The position numbers were made by a program, and so were the translations under genes. A model generated the notes under the pieces. It ran no database searches. It had not been told where the DNA came from and saw nothing but the letters and a program-made list of their open reading frames with translations. Positions 1 to 7,559 of a stretch of 64,000 bases of DNA are shown here, piece by piece. Location of the stretch: the NCBI GenBank assembly GCA_018830445.1, contig JAHJSN010000045.1, positions 35,362 through 99,361 on the forward strand, in the 5' to 3' direction. Source of the DNA: Alphaproteobacteria bacterium. Its GTDB lineage: Bacteria; Pseudomonadota; Alphaproteobacteria; Rhizobiales; Hyphomicrobiaceae. Positions within the stretch are counted from its first letter, which is position 1. Every line of letters starts with the position of its first letter.

Positions 1-842
1 CAACCTAATGTGCAAAATCCGCCGAGCCCGTCATGGGCGGGCCAACATGCCGCATCGATCGTTGGTGACCAAGTCTATGCCTTTTCATCGTGTCAGGAAT
101 AGTGCCGCAGGGTCGTTGAGAACAGGAACTGTTTCAAAATCGCGCCAGTTCCACGCGGTGCTGACCATGAGCGGTCGGCCAGCACCAAGATCCGCTTTCG
201 AGCATTAGGTTAGCGCGACTTCGTGCTAATGGTTCTGTTCGAGCCATGCTAACTCATTGTTTTCAATTGATTGTTGAGAAGCATTTTTTTTGGCCAACTG
301 TTCCGCAGGCGACAGACGCTTAATCAGTTTCCGCTTAAATCTCACATCGACGCGGGTTCACCGCATTCGGGAACCGAGACGCCGGCGAGCGCGTATCGTC
401 CGGCAAGATTGTGCGCTGCGGTATTCAGCCTCATGTTAGCCAAGCGAGTTACGACGCTGTAACAAAGATCAATTATTGTGGGTGTAGGGTTGCGAATTTC
501 CCAGGAAAAGGGCCTTTTGTGCGCCGCACAAAGGCGTCGAGCGAAAGCTTGCGGCGGCATGCCTCATCGCATTCTAGGCAGGGTCGAGGATTTAAACCTG
601 CTGGACATGCCGAGGCAAAGCGGTCTCCAGCCAAGATCCGCCGCCGACCGGCGCAAGGCCATTGAAGAACGGGACAAGCGGTGTGGCGCCGCTGCGGGCA
701 GGCCCGGATCCATCCGGATCGGGAGCAGCCGAAACACAGGAAGTTAACCAAGCCTATCCAGTTGGTTACGGCATCGTGTTTGCACGTGTTGTGATGATGT
801 CATAGTAATGGCAGCTGGTAATCGGCGAGTTCGGGTAAGGCG
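1..842. other. Intergenic stretch without a convincing gene
   Basis: No reading frame here has recognisable protein features; the short open frames overlap one another on both strands. Positions 2-10 (AACCTAATG) and 203-211 (CATTAGGTT) are exact inverted repeats that enclose about 190 bases. Inside are further imperfect hairpins: 125-131 pairs with 146-152, and a stem around 155-187 has a 4-base bulge. This resembles the palindromic modules found elsewhere in the window. The remainder (212-842) holds nothing I can identify, including no clear promoter for the gene at 843. Confidence 0.5.
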
Positions 843-1730
843 ATGAAAAGAAAAACTAACAAATTGCCCTTGTTGAGCAGCCTCTCTTACGATGGCGGCC
901 GAGTTGGCGTGCTCCTGATCCATAGCCTCGGCGGGACGCCGCTCGAACTGAAATACGTCGCGCAAGGGTTTGCTCGCGAGGGTTATTCGGTCGAGTGCCC
1001 GCTGCTTCCGGGCATGACGAACGGTACGGACGTGCTCAGCCTGTCCCGCTGGCAGGACTGGTACAAGGAAGTCGAGCGGGCCTTTGATGCTTTGCGCGAG
1101 AAATGCGACACGGTTGTCGTCGGCGGGCTTTCGGCAGGATCCATCCTGGCGTTGAAGCTTGCCAAGGACCGGCCGTCAGAAGTGGCCGGAGTGCTGGCTT
1201 TCGCGCCGACGTTGTGGCCGAACGGCTGGGCCGTGCCGTGGACATTCAACTTCTACAGGTTGGTGCATGCGCGTTGGTTTGCACGTTTGTTCCGGTTCAG
1301 CCAGAGGGCGCCATACGGGATCAAGGACGAGCGTATCCGCAACTTCATGGTCGAGGCGTTCAAATCGGAAAACCGCACGCTTGAGCAGGTCTATTCGCGT
1401 CCCGGGGTCATGGTGCTGGAGTTCGGCCGGCTGGTGAGGCGGGTGCGCAAAGAGCTGCCCGGCATCACGGCGCCGACACTTATCGCGCATCCACGACACG
1501 ACGACCAATCGCATCTGCGCAACGCCTTGACGCTCCAGGCGAAGCTTGGCGGGCCGGTGGAAGCCATCGTGCTCGACGACAGCTATCACATCGTGACGCT
1601 CGACCGGCAACGCGACCTCGTTCTCGAACGGGCGCTCGATTTCACGGGGCGGCTCGTCGAGCGTATCGCACAGGAGCGCAAGACCGCAGCTCCGAAGCGG
1701 ACCGCGGAAGTCGTCGAAATCACAGGCTGA
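843..1730 (+). CDS. Alpha/beta hydrolase (carboxylesterase-like)
   Basis: A 295-residue cytoplasmic serine hydrolase. The N-terminal part has the oxyanion-hole segment LLIHSLGGTP (about residues 24-33). The nucleophile elbow GGLSAG places the catalytic serine at residue 97. The acid is probably Asp220 or Asp221 in HPRHDD, and the catalytic base is His249 in DDSYHIV. This resembles the carboxylesterase/monoglyceride-lipase group, but the substrate cannot be told from sequence. A basic alanine-rich tail of about 25 residues follows the fold. No signal peptide is seen. The gene stands alone and converges on the DUF2147 gene, with a shared hairpin terminator between them. Confidence 0.8.
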   Translation: MKRKTNKLPLLSSLSYDGGRVGVLLIHSLGGTPLELKYVAQGFAREGYSVECPLLPGMTNGTDVLSLSRWQDWYKEVERAFDALREKCDTVVVGGLSAGSILALKLAKDRPSEVAGVLAFAPTLWPNGWAVPWTFNFYRLVHARWFARLFRFSQRAPYGIKDERIRNFMVEAFKSENRTLEQVYSRPGVMVLEFGRLVRRVRKELPGITAPTLIAHPRHDDQSHLRNALTLQAKLGGPVEAIVLDDSYHIVTLDRQRDLVLERALDFTGRLVERIAQERKTAAPKRTAEVVEITG

Positions 1731-1919
1731 GGCAGCAACCGGGTTTGGTCCTGCCATGGGTTCGGGAACAGGATCTAACCCGCATTTCTCACAGGGATGC
1801 GCGTCGTCATCGCGCCGGTGAGGGTCACTCGGCAAGGCGGGTCAAGGTTCGCCGAAGTCCAACAGTCGATCTGCTGGCGTCAACGATCAGCTGGCAGCTG
1901 ACATATGTGAAACAAGAAA

Positions 1920-1958
1920 CGGCCGGGAAAAGCTCATTTGCTCTTCCCGGCCGCTTTT
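1920..1958. terminator. Bidirectional hairpin terminator
   Basis: A strong stem (CGGCCGGGAA pairing with TTCCCGGCCG, extended by an AAGC/GCTC segment) is followed by a T-rich run at 1955-1958. It sits between two convergent genes (the hydrolase ending at 1730 and the DUF2147 gene ending at 1984) and can serve both. Confidence 0.8.
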
Positions 1959-1983
1959 ATTACGCAGGGCAATCAACCGACGC

Positions 1984-2499
1984 TTATTGCGAGGCTTTTT
2001 GCGAAGAGGATTTGTCATCGCATCGCGGCAGGTCATCGGGCGCGCGTTTCCAATAAATTGACCGCCCCATGAGTTTCAGGCCGAGGAAGCCGTAAACGTG
2101 CAGGACGTCGGGCTTTGCCAGACTGATTTCGACATTATAGCTCTTTCCGACTTTCGGATCATAGATCCATCCGTCGCCCAATGTTCCGTCGCCTTGCGGA
2201 GACAGATTACCGATGACCTGAATTCCGCAAACCGGCCGTGAGCGCAGACTGGGTTCAGGATTGTAGGCGTCGTGCAAGGGTTTGCCATCAGAGCCGCGAT
2301 TATCCTCAAGCCAGACGATGTGGCCGCAGATCTTGTCGCCGCAAGGGGCGACCAGAACGGCGCCGCGACCGCTGTCGTCGTACCAGAGCCCTATCTCGTT
2401 GGCTCCAGCGGAATATGACGGAGCGAATGCACACAGGAGGGTGCCCAGAAATGCAGAAAGGCGGGGGCTGGGACGACGTCTGTTTGGGAAAACCGGCAT
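1984..2499 (-). CDS. DUF2147 family exported protein
   Basis: A 171-residue secreted protein with a DUF2147 domain, a small beta-rich family of unknown function often linked to envelope or stress roles. Visible family features are GLWYDD near the mature N-terminus, the segment CGDKICGHIVWL with its paired cysteines, and DGWIYDPKVGKSYN with the following VLHVYGFLGLKLMGRSIYW core. The N-terminal ~35 residues are a signal peptide (basic, then hydrophobic, ending near SAGA). I chose the ATG at 2499 because GAGGAA lies about 10 bases upstream and it directly precedes the signal peptide; the frame stays open upstream to 2643. Confidence 0.8.
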   Translation of the reverse strand: MPVFPNRRRPSPRLSAFLGTLLCAFAPSYSAGANEIGLWYDDSGRGAVLVAPCGDKICGHIVWLEDNRGSDGKPLHDAYNPEPSLRSRPVCGIQVIGNLSPQGDGTLGDGWIYDPKVGKSYNVEISLAKPDVLHVYGFLGLKLMGRSIYWKRAPDDLPRCDDKSSSQKASQ

Positions 2500-2885
2500 C
2501 GGCGTGGATTCCTCAATTAAGTGGTTGTCTTTGATCGGTGTATTGGCATCGGTATATTGGGATGAACCATCAAATGGGCACAAATCGGGTGCTTCATGGC
2601 TTAATCGCCATTCGTCGAATGCGACACCGAAAGTTGACTTCATAATGACGCAGCTTCATGAAATGCTCCAAAAAAACATACTGTTGGCTTATTATTAACC
2701 TTACAAAAGCAGGCTTGTGATAGAACGCCTCATGTACTCGTTTGAGCGGTTGTGGTGTATGCCCGCTTCACGGCGCGGGGGCTTCCCGGGAAGACATTGG
2801 GTTATTACTTACCTAAACGCAGCTTATACCGGCCGCCTTATTTGGCCAGCCGCATCGGGTTGCCGGTAAACAGTCAGGTCGACGA
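2500..2885. other. Divergent intergenic region
   Basis: About 390 bases separate the DUF2147 gene (minus) from the ABC permease gene (plus). A locally AT-rich segment at about 2640-2710 is the likeliest place for promoters of both genes. I found no clear operator or conserved motif. Confidence 0.4.
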
Positions 2886-4019
2886 ATGATCTTTACGCTT
2901 GCCTTCAGAAACCTTTTTCATGACCGGATCCGGTTGGCGGTGACGCTGGTTGGCATTTTGTTCTCGATCGTCCTGGTGGCGGTCCAGCTCGGACTATACC
3001 TTGGCGCCAGCCGGATGATAACGGCAAACATCGATCACGCCGACGCCGACCTGTGGGTGATGCCGTTCGGGGCCAAGAGCTTCGAAGACGGCGGTTTGCT
3101 GATGGGTTCGCGGGAGCGGCATCAGGCCCTGGCAACGCCGGGGGTCGAGCAGGTGACGCCGATCGTGGTGCGTTTTTCGGAATGGCGCAAGCCTGCCGGC
3201 GGATCGACGCGTGTCGTGGTGGTCGGCAGCGATGCCGAAGAGGGTGCGGTGAAGCCGCTTTCGCTGAAGAACGGTACGTGGGAAGACATCAAGGCGCCTG
3301 ACGCCATTGCGGTCGACGAAACCTATCTGAAGGATCTCGGCGTCGACAAAATCGGAGATACGGCGCAAATCGGTCCTGGCCGGGTGAAGATCGGCGCGCT
3401 GACGTCGGGAGTGCGGTCGTTCACGCAATCGCCTTACGTTTATACGCCGCTGTCGCGGGCCCGGGCGCTCGTCGGTGCGGAGGGTTCCGACCTGGCGACG
3501 TTCCATCTCGTCAAGGTGTTCGCGGACCAGGATGTCGAACAGGTCCGTGCAAATCTCCTGAGCCGGCTCGAAGGCGCCGAAGTCCTCACCAAGCAGGAGT
3601 TCCGCGATCGCAGCCTGCGCCAGTGGCTGTTCAGGACGGGCGCCGGAGTTGCACTTATCGGCGGCGCGCTGCTCGGCATTCTGGTTGGGACAGTGATCGT
3701 CGCGCAGACGCTTTATTCGAGCACCAAGGACCATATCAACGAATTCGCGACGCTGCGCGCGCTTGGTTCCTCATCGGGTTACATTCACAAGGTGATCCTG
3801 ACGCAGGCCGGACTCAGCGCGGTGATCGGATACGTGCTCGGCATGGTGCTGGCGCTGCTGATCGTGGTGGCAAGTCAATCGACGCCGTTACCTATCGTGA
3901 TGACGCCGCAGCTTGCAGCCGGACTGTTCACGGTCACTGTATTGATGTGTGCGATCTCGGCGGTCTCCGCGATCGTCAAGGTCACGAAGATCGATCCAGC
4001 AACGGTGTTCAGCCGATGA
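2886..4019 (+). CDS. ABC exporter permease, DevC/MacB type
   Basis: A 377-residue inner-membrane permease with FtsX-like topology. There is one transmembrane helix near residues 15-38, a large periplasmic domain (about 40-245), then three helices (about 250-275, 295-325 and 340-370). The start is supported by an AGG-type ribosome site just upstream. It overlaps the next gene by ATGA, so it is co-translated with the ATPase. The order permease, ATPase, membrane-fusion protein matches the DevC-DevA-DevB exporters, known in cyanobacteria for glycolipid export and widespread in proteobacteria with other or unknown substrates. Substrate here is unknown. Confidence 0.88.
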   Translation: MIFTLAFRNLFHDRIRLAVTLVGILFSIVLVAVQLGLYLGASRMITANIDHADADLWVMPFGAKSFEDGGLLMGSRERHQALATPGVEQVTPIVVRFSEWRKPAGGSTRVVVVGSDAEEGAVKPLSLKNGTWEDIKAPDAIAVDETYLKDLGVDKIGDTAQIGPGRVKIGALTSGVRSFTQSPYVYTPLSRARALVGAEGSDLATFHLVKVFADQDVEQVRANLLSRLEGAEVLTKQEFRDRSLRQWLFRTGAGVALIGGALLGILVGTVIVAQTLYSSTKDHINEFATLRALGSSSGYIHKVILTQAGLSAVIGYVLGMVLALLIVVASQSTPLPIVMTPQLAAGLFTVTVLMCAISAVSAIVKVTKIDPATVFSR

Positions 4020-4807
4020 CGCGAAAAAAACAGGCGGCAACCGCCGCGCGAAAGCAAAGCCCTGAGCCGGTCCTGTCGGCGACGTCGATCGTCAAGGAGC
4101 TTGGGCGGGGTGCGGGTACCGTGATGGCGCTGAAGGGCGTCGACCTGCAACTCATTCCTGGTGAGTTGACGTTGCTGATGGGGCCCTCGGGCAGCGGCAA
4201 GACCACGCTGTTGTCGATCCTCGGCTGCATCATGACCCCGACGTCGGGAGAACTTACGGTCGCTGGGACGAAGACCGCCGGGTTGTCACCGGATGAACTG
4301 GCGATTCTCAGGCGCGACCACATCGGTTTCATTTTTCAGTCCTACAATCTGTTTCCGACCTTGTCGGCCCTTGAAAACGTGCGCATCGCGCTCGACGTGA
4401 GGGGACAGAAGGGCTACGAGGCCGCGCGGCGATGCGAAGAAGTGCTGCGCGAAGTCGGTCTGGGTCACAGACTGCGCAACTATCCCGGCAATCTTTCGGG
4501 TGGTGAACAGCAGCGCGTCGCGGTCGCACGAGCGATCGTATCCTCGCCATCGATCGTGCTGGCCGACGAACCCACCGCGGCGCTCGACGGCGAAAACGGC
4601 AATGCAGTCATGGAACTCCTCGCGCGGATCGCGCACGAGCAGGATCGCAGCGTACTGGCCGTGACCCATGACCCGAGAACCTTGCCCTACGCGGACCGTG
4701 TCGTGCGGATCGAAGACGGGCTTATCGTTGGCGAAGAACGTAGGCCGGAAGGCCTCGACGCGCCGGAAATCACCGATCTCACCAAGAGGCGAAAAGCGCA
4801 TGCCTAA
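4016..4807 (+). CDS. ABC exporter ATP-binding protein, DevA/LolD type
   Basis: A 263-residue ATPase. Walker A is GPSGSGKT (about residues 56-63), the Q-loop is FIFQSYNLFP, the signature is LSGGEQQR, Walker B is IVLADEPT and the switch histidine is in VTHD, so all catalytic elements are present. The ATG at 4016 overlaps the permease stop (ATGA), which decides the start; the same frame is open further upstream but only inside the permease gene. The first ~18 residues form a basic extension. It drives the neighbouring permease and fusion protein. The C-terminus overlaps the next gene by 8 bases. Confidence 0.92.
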   Translation: MTRKKQAATAARKQSPEPVLSATSIVKELGRGAGTVMALKGVDLQLIPGELTLLMGPSGSGKTTLLSILGCIMTPTSGELTVAGTKTAGLSPDELAILRRDHIGFIFQSYNLFPTLSALENVRIALDVRGQKGYEAARRCEEVLREVGLGHRLRNYPGNLSGGEQQRVAVARAIVSSPSIVLADEPTAALDGENGNAVMELLARIAHEQDRSVLAVTHDPRTLPYADRVVRIEDGLIVGEERRPEGLDAPEITDLTKRRKAHA

Positions 4808-5915
4808 GATCGAAAACACATTTTCAACGTTTGTCATTGCCGTGCTGATTGCGGGTGGACTTCTGTTCAGCTCGCTCGACGGCAATAACAGGCAAAAGGC
4901 GGATTATCCGCTGCTGGTCGGGAATTCCGTCAATGCACAGAACGCCAACGGGGCATCGCGACCGCGCTGGGCGGCGTCTGCAACGGGACGCGTCGAGCCG
5001 CAGTCGGGTGCGGTCAATGTCGCTTCGCTGGTTGGCGGCCGGATCACGAATGTGGCCGTTGCCATCGGCGACCTGGTTGCCAAGGGGGACGTGCTGGTTC
5101 AGCTGGACGACGAGGAGGCCCTGCAGCGCATCGTGGCGGCGCGGGCGGAAGCCGATGTCCGCAAGCTGGAGCGTGCCGACGAGGAAGTGACCGGGTTGGC
5201 CCTCGAACGGCGTGAGGCGGAAGATGAGGTCGCCGCAGCGCGCCGCGAGCGGTTCGCGGCTTGGCGGGCGCTTGATGATACGGTCGAGCTGAAGCGCAGC
5301 GGAGAGGCACGCGAGAGCGATGTGACAGCCGCCCGCGAGGCCGTGGACAAGTCCGAACAGCGCCTCAAGGATGCCCTGGCCGAACTGGTCCGGGTCAACG
5401 CCCAAGAAGATCTGCCGCTGCCCGGCAGGCTCGACACATCGTTGACGATTGCTCGCGCAGATCTGGCGCTTGCCGAAGAAGCTTTCGAGAAGACACGCAT
5501 TCGTGCGCCGTTTGAGGGAAGCGTTCTTAATGTCTTTGCAAGAATCGGTGAGACGGCTGCTCCGGGCCCGGAAGCTCCCTTGGTGGTATTCGGCGATCTC
5601 AGCAAGATGCGTGTTCGCGCCGAAGTCGAAGAGCGCGATGTCGCGAAGGTACAAGTCGGCCAGAAGGTCGTGGTGAAGGCGGATGCGTTCCCCGATCAGC
5701 AGTTCGATGGCGTGGTCAAGGAAATTTCCGGGGCGCTCGGCAGCCCGCGGATTGCTTCTCGCGGTCCGCGTCGTCCGAACGACGTCGACGTTCTTGAAGT
5801 CATCGTCGAACTCGATGGCGTGCCGCCGCTGCTGACGGGTATGCGGGTCGACGTATTCTTCCACCGCCAGGAAGCGGAGGCGCGCAAGTCGGCTTCGCTG
5901 GCCTCCAAGGTCTGA
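4800..5915 (+). CDS. Membrane-fusion (HlyD/DevB-like) periplasmic adaptor
   Basis: A 371-residue adaptor of the exporter encoded just upstream. An N-terminal hydrophobic anchor (about residues 8-28) is followed by a lipoyl/barrel-sandwich half (VASLVGGRITNVAVAIGDLV), a long alanine/glutamate-rich coiled-coil hairpin (about residues 105-205), the second lipoyl half (IRAPFEGSVLNV) and a beta-barrel with the conserved VGQKVVVKADAFP stretch. The start at 4800 lies inside the ATPase stop region (8-base overlap), which fits translational coupling. It would bridge the inner-membrane permease to an outer-membrane TolC-like channel not encoded here. Confidence 0.88.
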   Translation: MPKIENTFSTFVIAVLIAGGLLFSSLDGNNRQKADYPLLVGNSVNAQNANGASRPRWAASATGRVEPQSGAVNVASLVGGRITNVAVAIGDLVAKGDVLVQLDDEEALQRIVAARAEADVRKLERADEEVTGLALERREAEDEVAAARRERFAAWRALDDTVELKRSGEARESDVTAAREAVDKSEQRLKDALAELVRVNAQEDLPLPGRLDTSLTIARADLALAEEAFEKTRIRAPFEGSVLNVFARIGETAAPGPEAPLVVFGDLSKMRVRAEVEERDVAKVQVGQKVVVKADAFPDQQFDGVVKEISGALGSPRIASRGPRRPNDVDVLEVIVELDGVPPLLTGMRVDVFFHRQEAEARKSASLASKV

Positions 5916-5966
5916 ACCAAAAGTCCGCAGCCGATCGGCCCGAACGCGGGTCGCTGATGAACAGAC

Positions 5967-5998
5967 AAAAGCCCCGGACAGCGCTGTCCGGGGCTTTT
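5967..5998. terminator. Perfect hairpin terminator between convergent genes
   Basis: A perfect inverted repeat (AAAAGCCCCGGACA, 4-base loop, TGTCCGGGGCTTTT) has an A-run on one side and a T-run on the other. It can terminate both the exporter operon (plus) and the TerB-like gene (minus). Confidence 0.9.
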
Positions 5999-6035
5999 GT
6001 GTTGACGGGCTGCGATGCCCGGATGCGGCATGGGG

Positions 6036-7154
6036 TCAGGCGTTGCGGGCGGCCGCGTCGATGTGGCGGGCTAGGTCCTGGTCGATGCCGAGACGGCGCG
6101 CAAGCTCGTTGAGGAAGTCCTGTTCGCCGCGGGTGTCGGGGTCTACTGCGATGCGGGCGGCAGAGTAGATTCTTGCAGCCTGCTCTTTGGAGGAGACTGC
6201 CGCCGCGATCGTCGAGGGGGAAGCTGGCGAATTCAGTTCGCCGGCAAGGAATTCCTCGGCGCCGGCGCCGAGTTCGCCGCCGCCTTGCTGGAGGCTGTCG
6301 AGAATGCGCTGCTGCTCGGTGCCGTCGATGCGGCCGTCGGCGGCGGAGGCGGCGATCATGGCGCGCAGCATCAAGATGGCGTCGTCGTTGGTTACGGCAT
6401 CTGCTTCGAAGCCCGAGCCGGATGGCGGCGCCTCGATGCCGCCGGAAGCGGACGCAGCGGCGGCGTTGCCGTTCTGGTAATTCTGGTAGGCCTTGTAGGC
6501 GAGGCCGCCAATGAGCGCGAGAGCGCCGAGCTTGGCCGCGGTGACGGCGGCCGAGCGGCCGGTCTGAGTGCCGAGGATCAGTGCTCCAAGTCCGCCGAGG
6601 GCGGCACCGGCGCCGAGCTTATTATTGGCGATGAGATCCTGCAGGGTCTTGATCAGTTCGTCAGGGGATTTGCCGGAAAGCTGGCGGGCGAGGTCACCGA
6701 CCGCATCGCTGGCGCCGGTTGCCTTGTCGAGCTTCTGAGCGCCCTCCTTGGTGCCTTCGGTCGCCTGCTTGAGGATGTTGCCAAGGACATCGATAATACT
6801 GCCACCGCCCGTCGAGGGTCCGCTGCCGCTGGAGCCCGGCTGGCCGAGCTTGCCGAGCAGGTCGTCGAGGTTGAAACCGGCGCCGCCGCTGTTCGAACCG
6901 GTCTCGCCGGACTGGCCGCCGCCGAGCTTGCCGAGCAGGTCGCGCAGAGGGTCGCCCTGGGGGCCGCCCTGGGGGCCGCTGGTATCAGCGCCGTCCTTGG
7001 AGGGCACCATGTTTCGCAGCAGGTCGCCGAGACCACCGCCATTGTTGCCGCCGAGGAGGTCACTTAAAGGATCGCCCTGCCGGCCGGAGGCGGATGCGCC
7101 ACCGCGCTGGCCTCCTGTCACGAGGGATTCGAGGATGGACTTTGCGTCAAACAT
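6036..7154 (-). CDS. TerB-like / DUF533 (YebE family) protein
   Basis: A 372-residue protein. The start MFDAKS is typical for this family and is preceded by GGAG about 10 bases upstream; the frame is open to 7193 but the extra 13 residues look unused. Residues ~12-130 are a low-complexity Gly/Asp/Leu-rich region with repeated DLLGKLG/DLLGGN units. A hydrophobic helix follows (about residues 195-225, AALGGLGALILGTQTG and following). The C-terminal ~110 residues are an all-helical TerB-like domain (DAILMLRAMIAASAADG, DGTEQQRIL). The family's function is unsettled; it has been linked to membrane stress or tellurite resistance. It is a single-gene unit. Confidence 0.8.
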   Translation of the reverse strand: MFDAKSILESLVTGGQRGGASASGRQGDPLSDLLGGNNGGGLGDLLRNMVPSKDGADTSGPQGGPQGDPLRDLLGKLGGGQSGETGSNSGGAGFNLDDLLGKLGQPGSSGSGPSTGGGSIIDVLGNILKQATEGTKEGAQKLDKATGASDAVGDLARQLSGKSPDELIKTLQDLIANNKLGAGAALGGLGALILGTQTGRSAAVTAAKLGALALIGGLAYKAYQNYQNGNAAAASASGGIEAPPSGSGFEADAVTNDDAILMLRAMIAASAADGRIDGTEQQRILDSLQQGGGELGAGAEEFLAGELNSPASPSTIAAAVSSKEQAARIYSAARIAVDPDTRGEQDFLNELARRLGIDQDLARHIDAAARNA

Positions 7155-7183
7155 GGCTTTCGTCTCCGAGGTCTTGATGAGAG

Positions 7184-7326
7184 GTAGCACCACAAGTGTT
7201 CCGACTCCGACACTTGGTACTCGAAGTGTCTACGCTGGAACACTGGGCAAGTATTTGTTTGTGCTCTCGTTGCACAGACGCTTGCCGACCTTCGCCCGTA
7301 GGCCAGCGTCCGGTCCACAACACTAG
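7184..7326. repeat. Degenerate palindromic module upstream of the TerB-like gene
   Basis: Positions about 7198-7243 form a hairpin (GTGTTCC...CCGACACTT pairing with AAGTGTC...GGAACAC). Its left arm closely matches the right hairpin of the repeat at 33309-33478. A second stem follows (GGGCAAG...CTTGCC, about 7244-7284). The right end is CTAG at 7323-7326, which is also the left end of the next repeat. The left end has GTAG (7184-7187). It lies just upstream of the start codon at 7154, so it may carry or affect that gene's promoter. Confidence 0.6.
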
Positions 7327-7491
7327 TGGCCTGTCTCGCCTAAATCGGTGTGCTGGCCGCAACCGCTGACGATTTCGGCGAGACATGAAGGCCACTAGCG
7401 AAAACAATGGCTTAGTGTGACGTTCAGCGCGCCTCAATTGACAACTCCTGTGCGGCACCAACAGGTCAATTAAGGCGCGACGCCACACTAG
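7323..7491 (+). repeat. CTAG-bounded double-hairpin repeat, family 1, copy A
   Basis: A 169-base unit with CTAG at both ends. The left half (7323-7398) is a hairpin itself bounded by CTAG, with a 4-base TGAA bulge on the right arm. A short linker follows (CGAAAACAATGG). The right half pairs AGTGTGAC(G)...CAATTGAC with GTCAATTAAGG...GCCACACT. It differs from copy B (12918-13086) at only about four positions when that copy is reverse-complemented. It lies between the TerB-like gene and the RND operon. Confidence 0.92.
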
Positions 7492-7559
7492 GACGCCAAT
7501 GGGGCGCCAGCAAGAATGATTGCCTTCGGTGCGCGCCCGATGAATTTCTGTTTTGGCCG

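Noticed and set aside
1176-1835. 219-codon minus-strand frame over the alpha/beta hydrolase
   Set aside because: Lies opposite a gene with clear catalytic motifs; no protein features of its own.
4668-4799. Longer N-terminus for the HlyD-like adaptor
   Set aside because: The extra codons lie inside the ATPase gene and lack a ribosome site; the start at 4800 gives a normal membrane anchor.
6285-7067. 260-codon plus-strand frame
   Set aside because: Antisense to the low-complexity part of the TerB-like gene; its apparent length comes from repeated GGC/GCC codons.
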